Below, piece after piece: positions 1 through 8,673 of a DNA stretch of 33,772 nt (positions are counted from its first letter, which is position 1; each line of letters opens with the position of its first letter). Both the position numbers and the translations under genes were made by a program. The notes under the pieces are model-generated. The model searched no databases. It worked only from the letters and a program-made list of their open reading frames with translations, and had not been told where the DNA came from. This DNA comes from a bacterium (GTDB lineage: Bacteria; Armatimonadota; Chthonomonadetes; Chthonomonadales; CAJBBX01), in assembly GCA_009885735.1 (NCBI GenBank), contig VFKD01000268.1:1-33772 (forward strand). The letters run 5' to 3'.

Positions 1-77
1 GCAAGAATGGCAATAATGGCAATGACTACTAACAACTCGATGAGCGTGAATCCAAGTCTACGTCCAGTCTGTTTCAT
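1..77 (-). CDS. Prepilin-type N-terminal cleavage/methylation protein (partial)
   Basis: Only the first 25 codons are in the window; the gene runs off the left edge. The translation starts MKQTGRRLGFTLIELLVVIA, a textbook type IV prepilin/pseudopilin leader: a short basic segment, a Gly-Phe cleavage site for prepilin peptidase, then the hydrophobic helix with Glu at +5 of the mature protein. The ATG at 77 is preceded by AAAGGAG about 7 nt upstream, which fixes the start. Proteins with this leader are assembled by type II secretion or type IV pilus machinery, or are the abundant DUF1559-type pseudopilins of planctomycete-like and Armatimonadota genomes. Nothing visible here decides which. Confidence 0.9.
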   Translation of the reverse strand, partial: MKQTGRRLGFTLIELLVVIAIIAIL

Positions 78-212
78 GACTCTTCTCCTTTGTCTGGATG
101 AATGACCGTGCTGCAGCGATGACAACATACAACTACCACGATAATGAAGCCGACGACGATCCAGCGGGCTACTTCTGCCGATATCGGCTGCCTCTGGAGC
201 AATAACGACACC

Positions 213-241
213 ACTATAACACGAGCATGCGAACAATGCAA
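213..241 (-). promoter_or_regulatory. Candidate extended -10 promoter for the prepilin gene
   Basis: Reading leftwards, TGTTATAGT is a near-perfect extended -10 (TGnTATAAT with one change). A weak -35-like TTGCAT sits 17 nt further upstream. It lies about 135 nt before the prepilin start, leaving a fairly long untranslated leader. This rests on sequence match only. Confidence 0.35.
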
Positions 242-720
242 GTGGATTATTGAGTGCGTGCGAAATGTTTCGGGGGGCATGACACTAGCTGGACGACAGC
301 ATATCGTGACGTCGCGACGTGGCAAGGAGCGGCGGACACCTGTGGAATGCAGTCTCTCGGCGCTCGGTTACAGCATCATCCACCAGGCACGGATTCGCTC
401 TCTCCTTTAGTGTGCATGAACGGTTGAGAGCAAAAACGGACGGTCAAGCGAGCCTCTTTGGCACCCTTGGCGAGCACGCCGGCGTCGCAATGGAAGGTAA
501 TTCTCTGGCTTCGGCCCTCTGCCAAAGCCGCAGGCCTATCAACTGCCACTACCGAAGCAGGGATCGAAAAATCAACTTTATTCTCAAATGGTTGACACCA
601 GATATTGATATCACAATGAGCGATGTTTGTCATAACTCGAGAGGTATAGCACCGATTGGTCTGCAGGCCGGGGCGTGTCAGTGGCACTGGTGGCTCAACT
701 CAATACGGTTGATGGGTGAG
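242..720. other. Intergenic stretch, no supported gene
   Basis: About 480 nt lie between the prepilin promoter region and the end of the Smr gene. Open frames exist on both strands, but none has a ribosome binding site with a recognisable protein, and their composition does not resemble the neighbours. I see no tRNA or rRNA. A short palindrome (CAGTGGCACTG, near 689) is present, but there is no convincing U-tract terminator for the long operon that ends at 721. Confidence 0.5.
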
Positions 721-1146
721 CTACTGTCGCTTCCGCCGCCGCAAGGCGTCGGCATGCTCTGAAGCAAGTCGACTAAACTCCTGCTCCATCGGGTCGTCGG
801 GAGCAGGAGTGTTTCTCGCAATGGGCGGTTCATGGGTCGGACGAACCGTGGAGGGACGGGGTCGAGCTGCAGGAGTCCGCTTTGGGGATGGTGGGAAACG
901 TGCGGCTCCCTGGGAGGCCGAAGGATGCAGGATGGTCGAGCCAGGGTTGCCTGGGTCGGGCGCCCACGTTACGCGAGCCTCATCACACCAGGATCGAAGC
1001 GCCTGCCCAAGCACCTCTCCCCGCCCATGAATGATGCGAACGCGTTGCGCACCTCGAAAGGCCGAGCCTGTCCATCTATAGTCGAGGTCGCGCCGCATCT
1101 CCACGGCCGTGAACCCGTGATAGTCCACCTCAATGCTTACCCGCAT
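721..1146 (-). CDS. Smr-domain protein with disordered Pro/Arg tail
   Basis: The 141-aa protein has an N-terminal Smr (small MutS-related) domain. It shows VDYHGF at residues 7-12 in place of the usual DLHG, RIIHGRGEVL at 37-46 (the HGxG signature), and a C-terminal piece ending in GSTIL. Smr domains are small nucleases or nucleic-acid binders found at the end of MutS2 or alone, and recent work links several to ribosome rescue. The domain ends near residue 75. The remaining 65 residues are Pro, Arg and Ala rich and look disordered. It starts 20 nt after the C-terminal carB half and is the last gene of the pyrimidine transcript. Its SD is weak, so translation may be coupled. A role in pyrimidine synthesis is not suggested. 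Confidence 0.75.
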   Translation of the reverse strand: MRVSIEVDYHGFTAVEMRRDLDYRWTGSAFRGAQRVRIIHGRGEVLGQALRSWCDEARVTWAPDPGNPGSTILHPSASQGAARFPPSPKRTPAARPRPSTVRPTHEPPIARNTPAPDDPMEQEFSRLASEHADALRRRKRQ

Positions 1147-1166
1147 GATGTACCAGAGGCTCGACG

Positions 1167-2750
1167 CTACCCGACTGCTGCCGGAGCGTCGCGGTACTCA
1201 TCTACGGTGCGACACGCGAATGCGGCGCCGGCGCCCCTAGCCCGAAGCGCCATGAGCAGCGCCTTCGCGGTGTCCAGCGAGGTGAGGCATGGCACTCCCA
1301 CCTCCACCGATGTCCGCCGAATCTGAAGCGCCTCACGCTCGGAGCGCTTGTCCGTTGAGACCGTGTTTACTAGGAGATCGACCTTGCGTGCGCGAACGAG
1401 ATCGAGCAGGTTCGGCGAGCCTTCGTGAATCTTCAGGACGGACTGGCAATCGATTCCGCGGCTGCGCAGAAACGCAGAGGTGCCCGAGGTAGCATAGACC
1501 GAATAGCCAATCTCTGCGAATCCTCGCACCACTGCAACCGCCTCTTCCTTGTCCTGCTCCGCGATTGTGGCGATCATCGTGCCCATTAGGGGTACGTCTA
1601 CGCCGCTGGCCACCATGGCCTTGTAGAGCGCCCGACTATAGTCTGTGTCCATTCCCATGATCTCGCCGGTAGACTTCATCTCCGGGCCCAGAACAACATC
1701 TACGCCTGTGAGCTTTGGAAAGCTGAATACCGGCGCCTTCACCGCAATGAGATTGCGGCTTGGGTAGAGGCCGGACGAATAGCCCTGCTCGCGCAAGGAG
1801 CGACCAATCATTATCTCTGTGGCTACCTTCACCATGGGAATGCCGGTGATCTTCGAGAGGTAGGGAACCGTGCGGCTGGCGCGCGGGTTTACTTCGAGAA
1901 CCTGCGCAACCTCATTCTCAACCACATATTGGATGTTCATGAGCCCTCGAACCTCTAGTCGGAGCGCCAGTGCTGTGGCAGTTTCGACTATCTGATCGAT
2001 CACAGACTGAGAGAGCGACTGCGGAGGGTAGACCGCCATCGAGTCTCCAGAGTGGACGCCCGCTCGCTCGATATGCTCCATGATGCCCGGCAGAAGACAG
2101 TCCACTCCGTCGCAAATGACATCGACCTCCACCTCCTTGCCGAGCACATACTTGTCCACCAGAATGGGGGCTCGCGGCGACACGTCCACGGCGTATCGCA
2201 TATACGTTCCCAACTCATCTGGATTGAAGACAATCTCCATGGCTCGCCCGCCCAGGACGTATGATGGCCGCACCAGCACCGGGTAGCCAACCTCCTCGGC
2301 CACGCGGAGGGCGGCTTCGGCACTGGTTACGGCTCGTCCAGCGGGCTTTGGAATGCCAAGTTCCGTAAGCACCCGCTCAAAGCGGTCTCTGTCCTCCGCG
2401 AGGTCGATGGATTCGCAGCTTGAGCCCAGGATAGGAATTCCGGCATCGTGCAGGGGACGCGCCAGGTTGATGGCTGTCTGTCCGCCAAACTGCACGACCA
2501 CGCCCTTTGGCTGCTCTCGGTCCAGAATGTTGAGGACATCCTCGGAAGTCAGCGGCTCGAAATAGAGCCTGTCCGAAGTATCGAAGTCGGTACTGACAGT
2601 TTCTGGGTTATTGTTGATTATTACAGCCTGGTAACCCGCGTTTCGCAACGCCGTAACGCAGTGTACCGAGCAGTAATCGAATTCAATACCCTGACCAATT
2701 CGAATGGGGCCTGAACCCAAAACAACAATTGTTTCGCCAATATCCGGCAT
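1167..2750 (-). CDS. carB: Carbamoyl-phosphate synthase large chain, C-terminal half (split CarB)
   Basis: The 527-aa protein is the second half of CarB. It opens with [20 protein letters not shown], the start of the second carbamoyl-phosphate domain. It carries the ATP-grasp core ([14 protein letters not shown]; the metal-binding [15 protein letters not shown]) and ends with the MGS-like regulatory domain from about residue 385 ([27 protein letters not shown]). In bacteria with intact CarB this half phosphorylates carbamate to carbamoyl phosphate, and the MGS domain binds effectors such as UMP or ornithine. The ATG at 2750 follows AAAGGTTAATCA, a reasonable SD. Together with the N-terminal half (568 aa) it adds up to a full-length CarB of about 1,095 aa, so nothing is missing. 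The two halves are separated by a methyltransferase and a CADD gene. Split CarB is known from methanogens and Aquifex. Confidence 0.96.
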   Translation of the reverse strand: MPDIGETIVVLGSGPIRIGQGIEFDYCSVHCVTALRNAGYQAVIINNNPETVSTDFDTSDRLYFEPLTSEDVLNILDREQPKGVVVQFGGQTAINLARPLHDAGIPILGSSCESIDLAEDRDRFERVLTELGIPKPAGRAVTSAEAALRVAEEVGYPVLVRPSYVLGGRAMEIVFNPDELGTYMRYAVDVSPRAPILVDKYVLGKEVEVDVICDGVDCLLPGIMEHIERAGVHSGDSMAVYPPQSLSQSVIDQIVETATALALRLEVRGLMNIQYVVENEVAQVLEVNPRASRTVPYLSKITGIPMVKVATEIMIGRSLREQGYSSGLYPSRNLIAVKAPVFSFPKLTGVDVVLGPEMKSTGEIMGMDTDYSRALYKAMVASGVDVPLMGTMIATIAEQDKEEAVAVVRGFAEIGYSVYATSGTSAFLRSRGIDCQSVLKIHEGSPNLLDLVRARKVDLLVNTVSTDKRSEREALQIRRTSVEVGVPCLTSLDTAKALLMALRARGAGAAFACRTVDEYRDAPAAVG

Positions 2751-2785
2751 TGATTAACCTTTAAGAATGTGGGGTCGTCACTCCT

Positions 2786-2837
2786 GGGCTCGGCAAGCCC
2801 TGCACCCTACGCACGAACGTCTGGTATATGCGTAGGG
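2786..2837 (-). promoter_or_regulatory. Two hairpins in the leader of the carB C-terminal half
   Basis: The 118-nt gap upstream of this carB half contains two inverted repeats. One is a perfect 9-bp stem (CCCTACGCA at 2805-2813 pairing with 2829-2837, 15-nt loop). The other is a 5-bp GGGCT/AGCCC stem at 2786-2800. There is no U-tract, so a classic terminator is unlikely. They could be an mRNA-processing or stability element that sets the level of this half relative to the other. Confidence 0.45.
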
Positions 2838-2868
2838 CGTACGGCTCGCCGCACCCGGCAATCGGGCT

Positions 2869-3537
2869 CTAACAGGCGATCTCGTGGCGGCGGCATACGC
2901 CCGAGAGCATCTCCCACATCGCGTCAAGCGCGCGGTCTCCCGCTGCCGCGGCCTCGGCCTCGTTGGCGCCAACCGTATCGAGGATCATCGCGCGCTCTGC
3001 GGCAGCGTGCTCTTTGTCTGCCTCAATGTGAACCGTGAAGTACTTGTAGTCCTCAGCAATAGTCATCCCATAGTGCGCCTTGAGGCCGGATATCTTGGAC
3101 TCAGACACCGCAGGTATCTGGCTCTCGTATGAATAGAGCGCCGCCAGGCCGTCTGCAACCGAACAGTCTCGGCAAATCGAACGGAAAGTGGACACCAGGT
3201 TCTGGGTCTCGGGCCACGGCGCAGTGTCGTGAACCTGACCGTTCGTCAGCCCAAGACCCTCGGCGAAGCGCAGCCACAACTGCGGATGATTCGGCGCGCC
3301 AGCCTCCTCGTCCACGAGGTTCTGCAAAATCTGCTTGCGCACGCCCTGGTCGTCACAATGCGAATGAACTGCCGAGAGGTAGGTGGGGAATGCCGCCACA
3401 TGGTGATAGTACTGCGCGGCGTAATCTCTCAGCGCGTCAAGGCTGAGTTCGCCTCGGGTCCAAGCCTGGTAAAACGGATGCGTAAGAAGGTGCTTCGCGG
3501 CGACTTGCGCGTCCAACGTCTCGATAATACTGTTCAT
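2869..3537 (-). CDS. CADD-family diiron/Fe-Mn oxygenase, likely p-aminobenzoate synthase
   Basis: The 222-aa protein has the heme-oxygenase/TenA-like helical fold and matches the CADD folate-related family. From memory, Chlamydia CADD uses Glu81, His88, Glu142, His174, Asp178 and His181 as metal ligands, with Tyr27 and Lys152 as the sacrificed residues that become p-aminobenzoate. At a constant offset of -4, this protein has Glu77, His84, Glu138, His170, Asp174, His177, Tyr23 and Lys148. Motifs seen are NLVDEEAG, YSYESQIP and VHIEADKEH. The ATG at 3537 is chosen because AAAGGAGAG precedes it; an upstream start would add ten residues without an SD. The likely role is supplying p-aminobenzoate for folate in the cytosol, probably as a single-turnover 'suicide' enzyme. 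It sits between the two carB halves. Confidence 0.88.
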   Translation of the reverse strand: MNSIIETLDAQVAAKHLLTHPFYQAWTRGELSLDALRDYAAQYYHHVAAFPTYLSAVHSHCDDQGVRKQILQNLVDEEAGAPNHPQLWLRFAEGLGLTNGQVHDTAPWPETQNLVSTFRSICRDCSVADGLAALYSYESQIPAVSESKISGLKAHYGMTIAEDYKYFTVHIEADKEHAAAERAMILDTVGANEAEAAAAGDRALDAMWEMLSGVCRRHEIAC

Positions 3538-3600
3538 GACCAACTCTCCTTTCGAGCGTAAGTACAACGTGTTTGCATGATGGCTCTTGCCGTACCGTGT

Positions 3601-4416
3601 TCAGTGGGACTTTCGAGCGAAGACCTGCGTCATGCGGACCATTCCAATCACTATTTCCTCGTTTGCTGCAATCGCTCTTAGCGTGCCAAGAAGAGCGCTA
3701 AGCTCTTCGTCCGTTGTTAGACCGGCGGCAATGAGTGCCGATGCACACTCCTCAAGCGTCCAGTCCGGCAGATGCTTCTCGGGTCCTCGTGCATAGACCG
3801 GCTGAGACAGATGCATCGAAATTTCTTCAAATCCGGCTGCACGTACCAACCCATACAGTTCAGATCCAATCTGAAAGCGACGGCCCCGCTTCTCTCCAAG
3901 CTCTCGGTAGAGTTCGAAGGCTCTGTCAAACGCTTTCGAGGGTGGGCAAGCGAACGGTGTGCAAAAGTCGCCGTCCTCCACTGCTAATGTACCCCCAGGC
4001 TTCAAAAGCCGTCGCACCTCGTCCAGCGCCAGGTTCGGATGCCCCAAGTGCATCAGCACAAATCGTGCGTATACCAGGTCGAAGCTGTCCGCTTTCAGAC
4101 CGGTCGATTCCGCGCTCGCTACCCAGGTGTTGATGTTGCCTAACTCAGTAGCCTCAGCACGCCGTGCGGTCACCTCCACCTGCTCGGCGCTCACATCACA
4201 CGCGACGACGGAGCCCGATGGGCCCACCTGCTGAGCCATCCAGAGTGCCATGTTGCCCGATCCGCAGCCAACTTCCAGGACCCGCATTCCCGGTTGCAGG
4301 CCCGCACGCAGCAGAAACTCACGCGAATCGGGACCATGGACCTCGTTCAACACGGCTAGGCGCGCCTCGGCCGACGTGCCGGTTGCCAACACATAGTCGG
4401 CATTGGCGGCCGTCAC
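3601..4416 (-). CDS. Class I SAM-dependent methyltransferase
   Basis: The 271-aa Rossmann-fold methyltransferase has motif [13 protein letters not shown] at residues 46-57, an acidic residue after strand 2 (VVACDVS), and motif IV-V region [21 protein letters not shown] with a following [12 protein letters not shown]. These place it in the UbiE/Methyltransf_11-25 superfamily, which methylates small molecules. The substrate cannot be read from the sequence. Its ATG overlaps the stop of the N-terminal carB half by 4 nt (ATGA), so translation is probably coupled to it. CADD follows 63 nt later. Its place next to a p-aminobenzoate enzyme makes a cofactor or quinone-like substrate conceivable, but that is only neighbourhood inference. 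Confidence 0.85.
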   Translation of the reverse strand: MTAANADYVLATGTSAEARLAVLNEVHGPDSREFLLRAGLQPGMRVLEVGCGSGNMALWMAQQVGPSGSVVACDVSAEQVEVTARRAEATELGNINTWVASAESTGLKADSFDLVYARFVLMHLGHPNLALDEVRRLLKPGGTLAVEDGDFCTPFACPPSKAFDRAFELYRELGEKRGRRFQIGSELYGLVRAAGFEEISMHLSQPVYARGPEKHLPDWTLEECASALIAAGLTTDEELSALLGTLRAIAANEEIVIGMVRMTQVFARKSH

Positions 4417-6119
4417 GCGGCTTCCTCGTTGGTCCTAATCTGCTCGTCTTCTGAATCGTAGCACGAGTAGAAGTAAGGCGTCGCAGCTTCAAACTCCGCC
4501 GCGCAGGTGTCCACCATCTTGTAGGTAGGCAGAATTCCGAATGCCTTCCGCAGGCTGCGAACAAGTTTCTCCGTGAGGCCGGAGAGCTCTGCGATCTGCC
4601 GGTCCGCAAATCCGAGCCGCTTCGCATCCAGCAGCATGTCGGCTGCCGGCGAGTCTTTGTCGAGCGTGTCGGTGAGCGCGGCGATGTCGCGCCCATACAC
4701 CTTTAGTCGCGTCTCCATGGCCACCAGATTGTGAATCTTATGCAGAAACCACTTGTCCACGTTCGAGAGCGCGTGAATCTCCTCCACCATCATTCCGCGG
4801 CGCAGCGCCTCCGCGATGGCAAACAATCTCTCATCGTTCGGCACCTGTATCTTGTCTTCGAGTTGAACATCCGAGAGCGAGTTGACACCCTTCGCGGAGA
4901 GACCATGCGCCCCTATCTCAAGGCTGCGAATGGCCTTCATGAGCGCCGGTTCAAAGGCTCGGTCGATGGCCATCACCTCGCCGGTAGCCTTCATCTGCGT
5001 CGTGATGCGCCGGTCGGCGAGTGCGAACTTGTCGAACGGCCAGCGTGGAATCTTCACAACGCAATAGTCGAGTGCGGGCTCGAAGCACGCCAGCGTCTTC
5101 TTGGTGACGGCATTCTGTATCTCGTCCAGGCGGAGGCCAATAGCGATCTTTGAAGCGACACGTGCGATGGGGTAGCCGGTCGCTTTGGACGCAAGGGCGG
5201 ACGACCGCGAAACCCTTGGATTGACCTCGATAATGAAGTACTGGTAGCTGTGTGGGTCGAGTGCAAGTTGGACGTTGCAGCCGCCCTCTATCTCTAGGTT
5301 TCGAATAATTCTGAGAGAGGCGGTACGCAGCATCTGATACTCTTTGTCCGAGAGCGTCTGCGAGGGCGCCACCACAATTGAGTCCCCAGTGTGGACTCCC
5401 ATGGGGTCAAAATTCTCCATATTGCACACGGTGATGCAAGTGTCGTTTGCATCCCGCATCACTTCGTACTCAATCTCTTTCCAGCCGATGAGCGAGCGCT
5501 CGACCATTACCTGGTGTCTAGGGGAAAGGCTGAGGCCACGGGAGCCAATCTCCATTAGCTCCTCGGGATTGTGGGCTACCCCTCCGCCCGTACCTCCCAA
5601 GGTGTAGGCGGGCCGAACAATGAGGGGCCAAAGGCCCACATGGCAGACCTCGGCTAGGGCCTGCTCGGATTCGACGATCCAACTGTCCGGCACCGGCTCG
5701 CCGATGCGCCGCATGAGCGAGCGGAACTCCTCGCGATCCTCCGCCATGCGGATGGACCGAAGCTGGGTGCCAAGCAATCGCACGTTGTACCGCTCCAGCA
5801 CCCCCTCCTCGGCCAGCTTCGTCGCCAAGTTCAGTCCGGTCTGGCCTCCCAGCGTGGGCAGAAGGCCGTCGGGACGTTCAAGAGCAATCACACGCTCGGC
5901 AAACTCCACATTGAGCGGCTCGATGTAGACGCGATCCGCCGTCTCTACGTCGGTCATGATCGTGGCCGGATTCGAGTTGATGAGAACCACCGAGACGCCC
6001 TCTTCGCGCAGCGATGCGCATGCCTGCGTGCCGGCGTAGTCAAATTCAGCCGCCTGCCCGATGATGATCGGGCCGGAGCCGATTACAAGAACCTTTTTTA
6101 TGCTTGGGTCGCGTGGCAT
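4413..6119 (-). CDS. carB: Carbamoyl-phosphate synthase large chain, N-terminal half (split CarB)
   Basis: The 568-aa protein is the first half of CarB. It opens with [20 protein letters not shown] and carries the first ATP-grasp domain ([36 protein letters not shown]), which in whole CarB makes carboxyphosphate and uses ammonia tunnelled from CarA. The oligomerisation domain follows to the end. It stops just after [20 protein letters not shown], exactly where intact CarB enters its second synthetase domain. The break is thus at a natural domain border, not a frameshift inside a fold. It lies 37 nt after the M1 peptidase gene and overlaps the methyltransferase start by 4 nt. It should assemble with the C-terminal half (1167-2750) and CarA (11210-12295) into the holoenzyme that feeds PyrB and arginine synthesis. 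Confidence 0.97.
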   Translation of the reverse strand: MPRDPSIKKVLVIGSGPIIIGQAAEFDYAGTQACASLREEGVSVVLINSNPATIMTDVETADRVYIEPLNVEFAERVIALERPDGLLPTLGGQTGLNLATKLAEEGVLERYNVRLLGTQLRSIRMAEDREEFRSLMRRIGEPVPDSWIVESEQALAEVCHVGLWPLIVRPAYTLGGTGGGVAHNPEELMEIGSRGLSLSPRHQVMVERSLIGWKEIEYEVMRDANDTCITVCNMENFDPMGVHTGDSIVVAPSQTLSDKEYQMLRTASLRIIRNLEIEGGCNVQLALDPHSYQYFIIEVNPRVSRSSALASKATGYPIARVASKIAIGLRLDEIQNAVTKKTLACFEPALDYCVVKIPRWPFDKFALADRRITTQMKATGEVMAIDRAFEPALMKAIRSLEIGAHGLSAKGVNSLSDVQLEDKIQVPNDERLFAIAEALRRGMMVEEIHALSNVDKWFLHKIHNLVAMETRLKVYGRDIAALTDTLDKDSPAADMLLDAKRLGFADRQIAELSGLTEKLVRSLRKAFGILPTYKMVDTCAAEFEAATPYFYSCYDSEDEQIRTNEEAA

Positions 6120-6156
6120 GATCTTGAAGTGGTATCCCGTACAATGGCCGTCAAGC

Positions 6157-8673
6157 CTATTTTAGTTTGTCCAACGCTGTCTGAGCCGCGGTTTTTACCT
6201 TTGCGTCCTTTGTGGTCGCCACCAGGGACTGCAGGGCAGCCGTCGCTGCCTTGTCGCCGCGGAGCCCGAGAGCGGCTGCGGCAATCTGCACCACATTCAT
6301 ATCCTCGTCCATCAGGTAGGAGACAATGGTGGACGTCGCGACCGGCTTGTCCTTGAACGTTCGCCCAAGATGAGCAATCGCTGCATTTCGGACCGAAGGA
6401 TGCGTAGCCGCCGCGGAGTGCTTCAGCAGGAGCTCAAGCGCCTGGTCGTTGGTCGCCTGGGCCACCGCCTCAATTGCGGCAGTGAGTACCGTGTTTCGGC
6501 GGTCCGATATCGCGCAAGCCCGTGCAAACGTCGTAACAGAGGCGTTGGCGTTCAACTTGGAGAGCGAGTGCAGCGCGGCTCGAACAACGCTGAACTGCTC
6601 CTTGGAATTCACGAGGCTATCCAAAGCCAAGGTTGTCGCCGCATCCTGCGGCAGCAGTCCGAGGCTCCTCGCTGCCAAGGCGCGCAAGCCTTCATATGGG
6701 TGCTTCAGCGCCGCCAGTAGATCTGGTCGAATAGCCGCAGGCATTCTGCTTGAGGCGAAGTTCAGAATGTGTACTGGCGTATCGGGATTCTTGTCCGCTA
6801 GGGCTGCCCGAAGCACGGTGGTCACAGCGTCTGCGTCCTTCGACTTCGCCACTAGGGCGGTGAGTGCCGTCTGCCTGTCCAGGATGCAGGAAGCATTGGC
6901 TGCCACGGCGCGATTTGCCTCGGGAGTTCTGGTCGGAAGCTTGAATTCGGCCAGGAGGTCGTGGTCCGGGTCGAAGAGCACGGCATCAGGCGAAGCCGAA
7001 CAGGGAACTTTGAAGGTCTCGTTGACCTTGGATACCCTGAGAACATGCCGCCTACTGTTCGAACCTGTCAGCACATCCAGGGAGAGGTCTAGCTCGTAGA
7101 CCGGTGTTCCGTCAGTTGTTGATTGCTGCTGCTTCACGTCTACTGTAAGCATTCCAGAAGCGGCATCATGCGTCCACGAGACACCTAGCACAGGATGGCC
7201 GGGCCGATAGTACCATTGGTCGAAGAAGCCTTCTACGTCCACACCGGTCTCATCGGTGAGTGATCTGCAGAGATCGTGCGTGTCCACCACTCCGAATGCA
7301 TGCTTGGTGAGGTAGGCCCTCAGGCCGCGAAAAAAGGGCTCGTCGCCCAGCTTCCGGCGAAGCATGTGAAGCACTGCGGCAGCCTTGGGATACGAGTAGC
7401 TGTCGAACAGGTTGTCTGGATTGGCATAGAGCCGAGTAGCGATAGGCCGCCTATACTCCTTGGCGGCGGCAATTGATGCCTGCAGGCCGCCGTTACGCTC
7501 CAAGTCGAACGCATCGCGGCCGTCCCTGTGTTCGAAATAGAGCTGCTGGAAGTAGGTTGCAAACCCTTCGTTGAGCCAGATGTGCCCCCAGTCGCGGCAT
7601 GTGACAAGGTCGCCGAACCACTGATGTGCAAGCTCGTGGGAATTGAGCGACGACATGGCCCATTTGCCGTCTCGTGCCTCAACCAGAGAGCCCTCGCCAA
7701 GCGTGGTTGCGCTAATGTTCTCCATGCCGCCGCCAAAGTCAAACAGGGCGGTCTGAGCATACTTCGCATAGGGGTACTTAATGCCAAGGCGGTTTGAGAA
7801 GAAGTCGAGCATTCGCTTGGTGTCGCCAAACGATGTGGGAATCTCATTCCCGGCGCCCTTAGGCACGACGTAGAACAGGTCCACGTCTTTCCACTTGTCG
7901 CGAACCACGTCCATCTCGCCGCCGGCGAGGGAAAGCAGGTACGTGCTGTGAGGTTGTGCCATACGCCAATTGAAGGTCTTGGTCTTGGCAGTACGGTTCT
8001 CCTGGACCTTCGTCAGCTTGCCGTTGCCCACCACGAACCACGAACTGGGCGCTTCAACAGTTACCTCGGATGTGGTGCGGTCATTTGGATAATCGTAGAT
8101 TGGGACCCACTCCCGGTTGCCAACAGTCTCGCCCTGCGTATAGAAACCGGGATGCACCTCAGGACGAGAGCGGCTCGGCTCGATCCAGTGGAAGCCATAT
8201 AGGCCATTGAGTGCGGTCTTGCCTTCGCCCTTAGGCTTCACCTTGTAGGTTATTGCTACGTTTAGTTTCGCGCTTCTGGCTACAGGAGACTGTAGCTCTA
8301 TGCGAAGGCGATCCCCGTCGTGGCGAAAGGGTGAGGACAATCCAGACACGCTGCAAGCCGACACTTCCACCACCTCGGACGCATGCATCTCGATGCTCCG
8401 CAGGCCGTTGGAAAGTGGAGAAAGCGTGTGAGTGACAATGCCGGAGATGCTGCGATTCTCCCAGTCGAGCTTGATCTTGAGGTCGACGTGCTGCAGGTCA
8501 TAGGTCCGACTGGGTGCGTAAGTGACCTTGGCGGCAGGAGCTTGGAACGGGTTGTCCGGATTCTGGCCGGCGTACGCAGATACTACCCCTCCAATCGCGA
8601 GCAACCCTACGCCGATCCACGCGCAACACTTTACGCACGAACGAATTGAACCTACCCTGCACTGCTGCTTCAA
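6157..8673 (-). CDS. Exported M1 family aminopeptidase with C-terminal HEAT-like repeats
   Basis: The 838-aa zinc aminopeptidase begins with a signal peptide (hydrophobic core at about residues 18-34, cleavage near AYAG). The M1 substrate-recognition motif GGGMEN is at 314-319. The zinc site is HELAH at 346-350, with the third ligand Glu369 in LNEGFATYF. After the catalytic domain a beta-rich part (about 500-600) leads into helical repeats of about 30 residues ([21 protein letters not shown] and similar) that look like HEAT repeats; they may shape access to the active site. The enzyme should act outside the cytoplasmic membrane, trimming N-terminal residues from peptides. It overlaps the preceding glycosyltransferase gene by 4 nt and precedes carB-N by 37 nt, so it shares the pyrimidine transcript without an evident pathway link. 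Confidence 0.92.
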   Translation of the reverse strand: MKQQCRVGSIRSCVKCCAWIGVGLLAIGGVVSAYAGQNPDNPFQAPAAKVTYAPSRTYDLQHVDLKIKLDWENRSISGIVTHTLSPLSNGLRSIEMHASEVVEVSACSVSGLSSPFRHDGDRLRIELQSPVARSAKLNVAITYKVKPKGEGKTALNGLYGFHWIEPSRSRPEVHPGFYTQGETVGNREWVPIYDYPNDRTTSEVTVEAPSSWFVVGNGKLTKVQENRTAKTKTFNWRMAQPHSTYLLSLAGGEMDVVRDKWKDVDLFYVVPKGAGNEIPTSFGDTKRMLDFFSNRLGIKYPYAKYAQTALFDFGGGMENISATTLGEGSLVEARDGKWAMSSLNSHELAHQWFGDLVTCRDWGHIWLNEGFATYFQQLYFEHRDGRDAFDLERNGGLQASIAAAKEYRRPIATRLYANPDNLFDSYSYPKAAAVLHMLRRKLGDEPFFRGLRAYLTKHAFGVVDTHDLCRSLTDETGVDVEGFFDQWYYRPGHPVLGVSWTHDAASGMLTVDVKQQQSTTDGTPVYELDLSLDVLTGSNSRRHVLRVSKVNETFKVPCSASPDAVLFDPDHDLLAEFKLPTRTPEANRAVAANASCILDRQTALTALVAKSKDADAVTTVLRAALADKNPDTPVHILNFASSRMPAAIRPDLLAALKHPYEGLRALAARSLGLLPQDAATTLALDSLVNSKEQFSVVRAALHSLSKLNANASVTTFARACAISDRRNTVLTAAIEAVAQATNDQALELLLKHSAAATHPSVRNAAIAHLGRTFKDKPVATSTIVSYLMDEDMNVVQIAAAALGLRGDKAATAALQSLVATTKDAKVKTAAQTALDKLK

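Noticed and set aside
319-762. Plus-strand open frame of 147 codons near the left edge
   Set aside because: No ribosome binding site or recognisable motif, and it runs into the 3' end of the Smr gene on the other strand.
1167-6119. carB as a broken pseudogene
   Set aside because: Both halves keep all expected domains, begin and end at domain borders, and have their own starts, so a functional split is the better reading.
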